From NCBI RefSeq assembly GCF_020382885.2, contig NC_058496.1:3836501-3900500 (forward strand): a stretch of 64,000 bases of DNA, in the 5' to 3' direction. Source of the DNA: Scatophagus argus (Eukaryota > Chordata > Actinopteri > Scatophagidae). Positions 57,801-64,000 of the stretch are shown piece by piece. Both the position numbers and the translations under genes were made by a program. Numbering within the stretch: the first letter of the stretch is position 1; every line of letters begins with the position of its first letter. Below the pieces are notes generated by a model. The model had not been told where the DNA came from and ran no database searches. It saw only the letters and a list, made by a program, of their open reading frames with translations.

Positions 57801-58837
57801 TGAGTACTTGTATGTGAAAGGCTGTCTGCTTAACGCTAAACAGCAGACAAATAAAGACAAATTTAGGTAACCTATTCCCAAATGTTGGTTTAAGACACCA
57901 AAACATACAGCCTCATGCAAACACATGCACAGGCAGAGATGGGAGGTAATCTGATGTAAGTGAAGGCAAACAAAACTGAGAGTCCTCTCTCGCCTTGTTT
58001 TTCCAGGCAGTGTTGTTTACTTGGGGATGATGGTCGGAGCGTTCTTCTGGGGAGGGATGTCTGACAAAGTGGGCCGCAGACAGTGCCTCCTCATTTGCAT
58101 GTCCACGAACGGCTTCTTCGCCTTCCTGTCATCTTTTGTCCAGGGTTATGGCTTCTTTCTCCTTTGCCGTGTCGTCGCGGGCTTTGGGTAAGTCAGATAA
58201 AGTGGAGGTCGTCCTGGAGATGACGAGGATGACACGCCATCAGTTTGATTTGTGAAAAGTCAGATGCAGTGTATGACAGACATTACATACTGTGTCTGAT
58301 ATTCTCACTCATTAATTACAACTTTAATATACATTCTGGCAATCTTAAAATTTCTTAAAATAACCAGTGTGTGAAGATCAAAAGCACCCTCTTATTACTC
58401 AGAAGCAAAGTGCAGATGTTGTTTTTGTAATATCCTCTTCTTCGGCTGTGTTGCTGCTCCTTTTAGAGCTCATTCAGTAATAGCCTCTGTATCACTCTCC
58501 CCAGAGACATTCAGAGTAACTGAAAAAGCTGTCCAAACTGCCAATGCAACCGGAGCCTCTGAATCAGGGGGAACTGCCACTGAGCATTTTTTTGTGTGTG
58601 TTATGTTTTTTAAAAAACATGCTTAGTTATGCAGAAGCATCTGTCCTGGTCCCACTAACTTTTCCACTCTGTCTGGTTCTTGCAGGATAGGAGGGGCTGT
58701 GCCCATCGTTTTCTCCTTCTTTGCAGAGGTGCTGTCCAGGGAGAAAAGAGGAGAACACCTCAGCTGGTTGTGTATGTTCTGGATGATTGGGGAAATCTAT
58801 GCATCTGCTATGGCCTGGGCCATCATACCACACTACG
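48867..58837 (+). CDS. sv2c: Synaptic vesicle glycoprotein 2C (partial, 3' exons off-window)
   Basis: A 12-TM, MFS-fold membrane glycoprotein of synaptic vesicles, thought to tune calcium-evoked release. Exons in the window: 48867-49461, 58007-58187, 58686-58837, joining in frame (phases 1, 2, 1) into 309 residues of about 730. The start is MEDTYNNRTSLVKGAKDM, matching the family N-terminus. A long acidic cytoplasmic tail follows (FQDEEDEDEDFY, ATEGHDDEDEIYEGEYQGIP). Then come QYELIIQECGHGRFQW (residues about 140-157), TM1 (about 158-178), TM2 and the MFS loop motif GGMSDKVGRR, TM3-TM4 (STNGFFAFLSSFVQGYGFFLL) and TM5 up to WAIIPHYG. The next exon should start at WSFSMG and is not seen before 64000. 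The acidic tail and QGIPS context fit SV2C better than SV2A or SV2B, as does its place beside poc5. A Glu stands in WMIGEIYASAM where I recall Gly in human. Confidence 0.95.
51766..52114 (+). mobile_element. Tc1-like transposon remnant, copy 1 (internally deleted)
   Basis: A terminal-repeat-like end (ATTATATAGACAAAAGCATTGGTACTT) runs straight into the last third of a Tc1/mariner transposase, so most of the element is missing. Visible are FQHDCAP (second catalytic Asp), then after a +1 shift TWLDEFGVEELDWPTQSPDL and NPIQHLWDELE, then a stop. The right end is lost after CTCCAACATG. About 90% identical by eye to copy 3. Confidence 0.85.
53640..53960. repeat. Purine-rich (A/G) tract, about 300 bp
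   Basis: The plus strand is overwhelmingly G and A (GAGGAGAAG- and GAAAAGGA-type units), with few pyrimidines. This explains the 204-codon Ser/Leu/Phe-rich open frame on the opposite strand. Possible triplex (H-DNA) former. Confidence 0.75.
56948..57028 (+). repeat. Dispersed intronic element, copy A
   Basis: A stretch of about 80 bp with GCTGCAGCCACATACC at the left and TAACATCTGACATTGTAAGAGG at the right is repeated in the same orientation at 59625-59700. Not a family that I recognise. Confidence 0.8.
57317..57615 (+). repeat. Interspersed fish repeat with (GATG)n tail, plus orientation
   Basis: The head GGGCTGCACGGTGATG is followed by GCGTGGGTTTTCTGCGGGTA, CTCCGGCTTCCTCCCAC, ATTGACTGGCAACCAGTCC, AGGCTCCAGTCCCCCCGCGA, GATAAGCGGTATAGA and (GGAT)n. 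The 3' half matches the minus-strand copy at 10336-10450. Compared with the form I know from other fish, the segment after the head looks deleted. Confidence 0.8.
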
Positions 58838-59390
58838 GTGAGTTCGTCACTTCCAAAATATAATGTTCACTCACCTGGACCTGCTAGTCTTAAGAATGTG
58901 CTTAAAGAGAAAATGTTGATTACGAGTTATATGTTATTTGTGTGTTATTTAGAGAAAGCCTTAACAATAACAAGTTTGCCAACACCGATGAGGAGCTTGG
59001 CAATGTGACTTCACGCTCCTGACTACAGATTGCAGATTACAAAACTGTAAGGCTTCCCCATGGCTGTGGGTTGAGGTGCTAGTTTTCTCTGCCATGAGAA
59101 TCAGTCAGTTAATGGGTCTGAGTGGCTGCAGGCCTTGAGAGACAGTGGTTAAGAGATTAATGTACACACAGACACCATGCTGAAAGGGTGAGGGTGGACC
59201 TGCTGGAGAGACGAAGCTGTGATTTATGACAATGCTGAATTAGACATCAGCTGCACTAGTGAAAAGAAACAAGAAGAAAAGAAACGATCTTTCCCCCTCT
59301 CCTCCTCTCCTACTTCCTTTTACTGCATCCCCTCTCCTCCTGTTTTGTACTCTCCCCATCTCTGTCTGACTCTGTCCTTCCTTTTATTAC

Positions 59391-59423
<33 letters not shown>

Positions 59424-59431
59424 TCTCAGTC
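59391..59431. repeat. (CT)n microsatellite
   Basis: About 20 CT units with one GT interruption. Confidence 0.95.
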
Positions 59432-59570
59432 TCTGTCTCTGCAGAGTGTTCTTCTTGATCAAGCATAATTAGGTTTTTCTCCTTGCTCTAATAGGACAAA
59501 GCTACAGCTAGAGGTGATTTATGGCCAGACTATGCTTTAGCCAACCTGTGACGTCAGTGAGAGGAAGACA

Positions 59571-59573
<3 letters not shown>

Positions 59574-59602
<29 letters not shown>
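59574..59602. repeat. (TG)n microsatellite
   Basis: About 14 TG units, immediately upstream of dispersed element copy B. Confidence 0.95.
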
Positions 59603-59604
<2 letters not shown>

Positions 59605-59624
59605 CTGTAAGTGCTGTGGGTGAT

Positions 59625-59700
59625 GGTTTACTGGGCTGCAGCCACATACCAGTCTTCTTCTAGGCAAATTGAAGGCAATAACATCTGACATTGTAAGAGG
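59625..59700 (+). repeat. Dispersed intronic element, copy B
   Basis: GGTTTACTGGGCTGCAGCCA at the left and TAACATCTGACATTGTAAGAGG at the right, same order and orientation as 56948-57028, with a slightly diverged and shorter middle. Confidence 0.8.
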
Positions 59701-60407
59701 TCATTTGGGTTAACACACACTCACGCACACAAACGCACACACAGAGAAAGAGAGATTCACAAGAACACACATGCACAGCACTGCTAATCATGAAGTTTCC
59801 TTGCATGTTAATCAAAGAGATGCACCCATACATGTGCTGCTGCAGATCCACGCACATGGAGGTACATAAGCACTCTGGTGAAGGACTCACGAAACCCTCT
59901 GAAACCGGAACAAGCCTTCATGAGGAGACTCTGCTGTCAGATCTGCTGATATCCCATTGAAGGGATGGTAGTGGCTTTACTTTGCTCTTATTCTCTCTGA
60001 CACTCACTACCACTCTGCCTCTCTTTCTCTGAGAGGAAATTACATGTCTTGCATACATACTCCAGTACTCACCAGTGGTTTATGTTTAAGTGCTGCAGTG
60101 ACTGAGCCAATGTGAGCAATGAGCAATGTGTGGGCAAAAAAATGCCCCCCCCCCCCGGGGCTCACAGCTTGGGCCATGAAGGAGGTCTGTTTGGCGAAGA
60201 TCCTAATCACACTGGCAAGACAGTTTGAAGAAGAGCTTTCTGTGGGTACACCACTCAAGTACCCTCGTTAAACAATGCTCAGATTTACAGATTAAACACC
60301 AACCTGTGCACTTCAGTTATTTCTAACTCCTGTACTTGTGGTACTTGAAAGGCTTTCAGTACAACATCAGATTTCTCTAATAGTTGCATAGGTCTATCTA
60401 GTCAGCT

Positions 60408-60662
60408 ACCCTATTTGGACAAAAGTATTGGGGCACCTGACCATTTTTATTTTGGAGTGTTTCCCACATTGTCTGTGGGAATTTGTGCCCATTCATGCAG
60501 CAGAACATTTATGAGGTCAGACACTGATGTTGGACCACTGGTGTTGGACAACCTCCGTTCCAGTTTATCCCAAAGATGTTGGATGGGGTTGAGGTCAGCA
60601 CTCTGAGTGGGCCAGTCAGGTTCTTCCACACCTAACTCATCCAACCATGTCTTTATGGAGCT
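60408..60662 (-). mobile_element. Tc1-like transposon remnant, copy 2 (minus orientation)
   Basis: A terminal repeat (TTTGGACAAAAGTATTGGGG, then CACCTGACC) lies at the left. The minus strand then reads the end of a Tc1 transposase: KTWLDELGVEEPDWP, SADLNPIQHLWDKLERRL, DLINVLLHEWAQIPT. This copy lacks the stop seen after the ELE region in copies 1 and 3, so it is a different lineage. It is cut off at an AGCTCCATAAAG segment, where a tetranucleotide array begins. Confidence 0.85.
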
Positions 60663-60665
60663 TTT

Positions 60666-60690
60666 ATCTATCTATCTATCTATCTATCTA

Positions 60691-60736
<46 letters not shown>

Positions 60737-60812
60737 CATCCATCCATCCATCCATCCATCCATCCATCCATCCATCCATCCATCCATCCATCCATCTATC
60801 TATCTATCTATT
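60666..60812. repeat. Compound tetranucleotide microsatellite (ATCT)n(GTCT)n(ATCC)n(ATCT)n
   Basis: About 147 bp made of four blocks of related tetranucleotides, abutting the truncated end of Tc1-like copy 2. It produces the spurious Ser/Ile/Tyr/Leu and Pro/Ser/Ile/His open frames seen here. Confidence 0.97.
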
Positions 60813-63304
60813 TACAGTATCTAGGCCTGGCAGTAGTACACTGCTGCTGAGTCAGTCATCCATAGACTTAGTCAATTATGTACATAATTCCTGTAATGAG
60901 ATTTCCAATGGCAGGGGTGAAACACTAACCCCGAGGGGCAGGAAGCCTCGCTACGTTTCTGCAGAAAAAGCAATCACTGCTGAACAACTTTGTCCCTTTC
61001 CTCTCCTTTGTTACTCTGTCTCTTTCTGTCTTAACTTCGCTCTCTTTCGCTCTGAGTTACTCCAGGCACACTCAAACACACACACAGAAAGACAAGAAAA
61101 TAAATAAAGGGACTCACTCAGAGAAAGTGGGAATACACGCAGACGAGACGTCGTCTACAAAAGTCATCACTCCTGCTGCCCAGCAACTATGAGAGTGAAA
61201 CCCAAACATAAACTTGTTGCAAGTGTCTCACATATAAAACTGTTACTCAGCACAAAGGCTAAACTTTAAACTGGGCACATTGAATAATTTCTGTTTATCT
61301 TGCACATTGCATTGTGCTCTTATACACCTAATAATACACAGCAAGCAAATGTATACAACATTTTGGTCTTAGAGTGCTATTTTCTTTTGCAGTTTTTACT
61401 TTAAATGGACCTTTTTGTATTTTTCACTCACTTCTGCTGTCTGCTGCGACATTCTCATCATGAGTTGCATTTATGTCACTTTTGACAGACACCCACCCCC
61501 ATTTGAAAATAGTTGTTTTTAGCTGTTGATATGCATTGCTTTCAAAGCTGGATTTTAATATGCTGCGAGATTAATTCAAGCAGCCGTTTTCTGGCATATC
61601 CATTAGCGTTAACCCCCTCCCCACCCCCTGACTCCCCTCCTACGCCTGTTGATGGATAATGGTGCTGTTCCCTTTGGAAGAGCATCTCCATGAGGCACGA
61701 TCTGTTGAGAAACGTGGGAGGTCACGACTAACACGGCAACCCCTTTCTGCGCTTTCTCAAAAAAAAATCTCAAAAATGAAGTTCGTCAGAGCACAAACAC
61801 AGATCTACATATACAGTACATTACAGTCCAGTACAGAACCTGGCAGCTTCTGGCATTACTGTGCACTCCATATCCTTAAGTTCTTCCCTGAGTTACCGCC
61901 ACAAGCCACTGCACACGAGAAACTCCTGCTTACAAAAATGGTCGGAATAATTCCGAGATTTGCAGAACATAAAAATTCTTCCACAAATTTAAATTACAGC
62001 AGTAATTTAAAGTCATAGTGCCAATCTTTTCAGGGCTGTGTGAAAGGTTATTTTGTTAATTTACAAAATTTGAAAGATTACATGCGATTCTTTCATATAT
62101 CAAACTCTTGTGTAGTGCTCTCCTTTCTCCACTGAATGATTTACAATTACAATTACTGTAAAAGAATTTTAAAAGAAGTGTTGCCTTCCCTTAATTCTTG
62201 CAAAAGGAAAACCTGTGATGTATAATTTTGTATGTACAGTATATTTGTGTATTTGCTTGTGCATACGTGAGTGGGAGTAGGGGATTACAGCATTGTGTCA
62301 GTTGTGTCAGTGCTGTTTGCATATGGAAATTTGTGCTATTAATTTCTGTGTTTTTTCCTCTATCAGTACCTTTTTTTGTGTGTGAAGGTGCACGTATGTG
62401 TGTCCCCCATCCCCTCACCCCTTTTGTTAGAATGTAAAAGGATCTGTGTGTGTGTACTCGTGCACGTTATGATGATTAATGATCTGGGAAAGTGCCTGTG
62501 GGCTGAGATCAGGTGCAACAAGATTTAACTTAGCAGAAAACACTCAATTCCTTTCCTACACATTCAATTAACCCGTCCCCGTGTACTTCCCTCAGCTCCC
62601 TCTGCAGAGCCATTCATCTCCGAGCTCACACATCACTCTGCTCTGGCTGCAAAGCGCTCTCATATAAATGCCATCTTTTATTTGCACCCTCTTTCTGTTC
62701 ACAGTATGAGCTTCACACACAACAGTTACAATCAGCTTCTCGGATAAAGTGGACCAGTCACCCCCTGTGATAAGGACGTACAGTAGTATCCACACTACAT
62801 CTCATATTATTTAGTCTCTGCTTCCGCAGAGCATCGTTTTGAGTGTTATTAAGTAATCATATTTCTTTTTATTATGCCCCTGTGACCTGAAGATTGGCTA
62901 TATAGCAGGCTGCTGGCTACAAATGGTGCACTGAGCATTAGTGTGTAATTCATCAATTAGACACATTATGATTTGTGGTCTGTTCTCAGTACCAAGCATT
63001 TACGGGCATGGAAATTAATATCATTGTTTTTGTTTGCAGAAAAACATTGCTAAGGTTTTGTATATTACAGTAGGAAACCAGCACATAGTCTTCTCAGCAA
63101 AACAAAATGGATACCACACAGGCCAAATAATGTAAGCTTTTCATGGAATAGTGATGTAAGTCTAAATAATACTGATACTGATGATACTAAAATTAATCAT
63201 AGTATGTTAAATGCCGGTTAGCAGCATTTGTACGATTAAAGCTCAGAAAAGTCTGGAAGCACTTTGGTTTGTGAGCTTTCAGATTTCAGTTTTTCAGAAA
63301 TTCA

Positions 63305-63826
63305 TGTGTGGTATGGGGCTGTTTTTCAGGGTTTGGGCTCGGCCCCTGACTCCCAGTGAAGGGAAATCTTAATGCTTCAGCATACCAAGACATTGTGGAC
63401 AATGCTATGCTTCCAACTTTGTGGCAACAGTTTGTTGAAGGCCCTTCTCTATTCCAGCATGACTGTGCCCCAGTGCACAAAGCAAAGCTCCATAAAGACA
63501 TGGTTGGATGAGTTTGGTGTGGAAGAACTTGACTGGCCCACACAGAGCCCTGACCTCAACCCCATCCAACACCTTTGGGATGAACTGGAACAGAGATTGT
63601 GAGCCAGGCCTTTTGGTCCAACATCAGCGTCTGACCTCACAAATGCTCTACTGCATGAATGGGCAGAAGCTCCCACAGAAACACTCCAACATGTTGTGAA
63701 AAGCCTTTCCAGAAGAGTGGAAGCTGTTGGAGCTGCAAAGCTGTCTGCGTGTTTACAATACAATGTCATTAAAGTCTGTGTTGGTCTAATGGTCAGATGT
63801 CCCAAAACTTTTGTCTATATAGTGTA
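63305..63826 (+). mobile_element. Tc1-like transposon remnant, copy 3 (5' truncated)
   Basis: The last part of a Tc1/mariner transposase, from VWYGAVFQGLG through FQHDCAPVHKAK, DEFGVEELDWPTQSPDLNP, IQHLWDELEQRL and, past a stop, LTNALLHEWAEAPTETLQHV. It runs to a right terminal repeat (CAAAACTTTTGTCTATATAG) ending near 63826. The frame is broken by a 1-nt shift after HKAK and by a TGA after EQRL. No left end is visible. Confidence 0.88.
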
Positions 63827-64000
63827 TATCACAGTTGAATTTGCTGCTTGTTCTGCTGCCCTAACATTATTTTGCCTCTCTCTCTCTCTCTGTGTTCATG
63901 TGGTGAACAGCTTGATTTTTTTCAGGATAATCTTGATGACACTGTTGCCATATCATTTACAATCAACCATCTGTACCTGATTGTCATTGTATGTCACCAT

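Larger units (their letters stand above)
49462..58006. other. sv2c intron 2 (8.5 kb)
   Basis: Contains a Tc1-like remnant (51766-52114), a purine-rich stretch (about 53640-53960), pyrimidine-rich stretches (52860-53060 and 54200-54365), one copy of a dispersed element (56948-57028) and an interspersed repeat (57317-57615). Longer open frames here come from skewed base composition, not from genes. Confidence 0.7.
58838..64000. other. sv2c intron 4 (continues past the window)
   Basis: No WSFSMG-type exon is found. It holds two Tc1-like remnants (60408-60662 and 63305-63826), the second dispersed element (59625-59700), a CT tract (59391-59431), (TG)n (59574-59602), a C run (about 60147-60156) and a compound tetranucleotide repeat (60666-60812). 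Confidence 0.7.

Noticed and set aside
60666..60812. Regular short repeats that could suggest a CRISPR-like array
   Set aside because: Pure tetranucleotide microsatellite without spacers, in a vertebrate genome.

Overview
This is an ordinary stretch of vertebrate nuclear chromosome, almost certainly from a ray-finned (probably spiny-rayed teleost) fish. The evidence is multi-exon genes with GT-AG introns, proteins that align end to end with known vertebrate families, Tc1-type transposon remnants, a fish-type repeat with a (GATG)n tail, and many (CA)n and tetranucleotide microsatellites. I see no operons, CRISPR arrays, phage or plasmid parts. All gene names rest on protein similarity that I recognised by eye.

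Layout, left to right: cert1 (ceramide transfer protein, minus strand, 588-14157; the START-domain exons lie left of the window); a divergent promoter interval of about 2 kb; polk (DNA polymerase kappa, plus, coding 16153-22255, complete); ankdd1b (ankyrin repeats plus death domain, plus, 23490-28276, complete); poc5 (centriolar protein, minus, 28831-35619, complete, tail to tail with ankdd1b); an intergenic stretch of about 6 kb with a MITE; and sv2c (synaptic vesicle glycoprotein 2C, plus, probable noncoding first exon near 42.8-42.96 kb, coding from 48867; the later exons lie right of the window). Order and orientation match what I recall of human 5q13 (CERT1-POLK-ANKDD1B-POC5-SV2C), so this is a conserved synteny block. 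The genes have unrelated jobs (lipid transfer, translesion synthesis, a poorly known ankyrin/death protein, centriole assembly, synaptic vesicles) and share no pathway that I know of.

The most useful observations are: a conserved 26-residue cassette exon of the GPBP/CERT-L isoform in cert1; two likely GC-AG introns (cert1 and polk); an ankdd1b gene built largely of exact 99-nt, phase-0, one-repeat exons; a near-palindromic sequence that supplies the poly(A) signals of ankdd1b and poc5 on opposite strands; an RFX-type X-box upstream of the centriolar gene poc5; three Tc1-like copies that all carry Gln where the third catalytic acid is expected; and a 75-80 bp element present twice in sv2c introns. 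I found no new biological system here and do not claim one.
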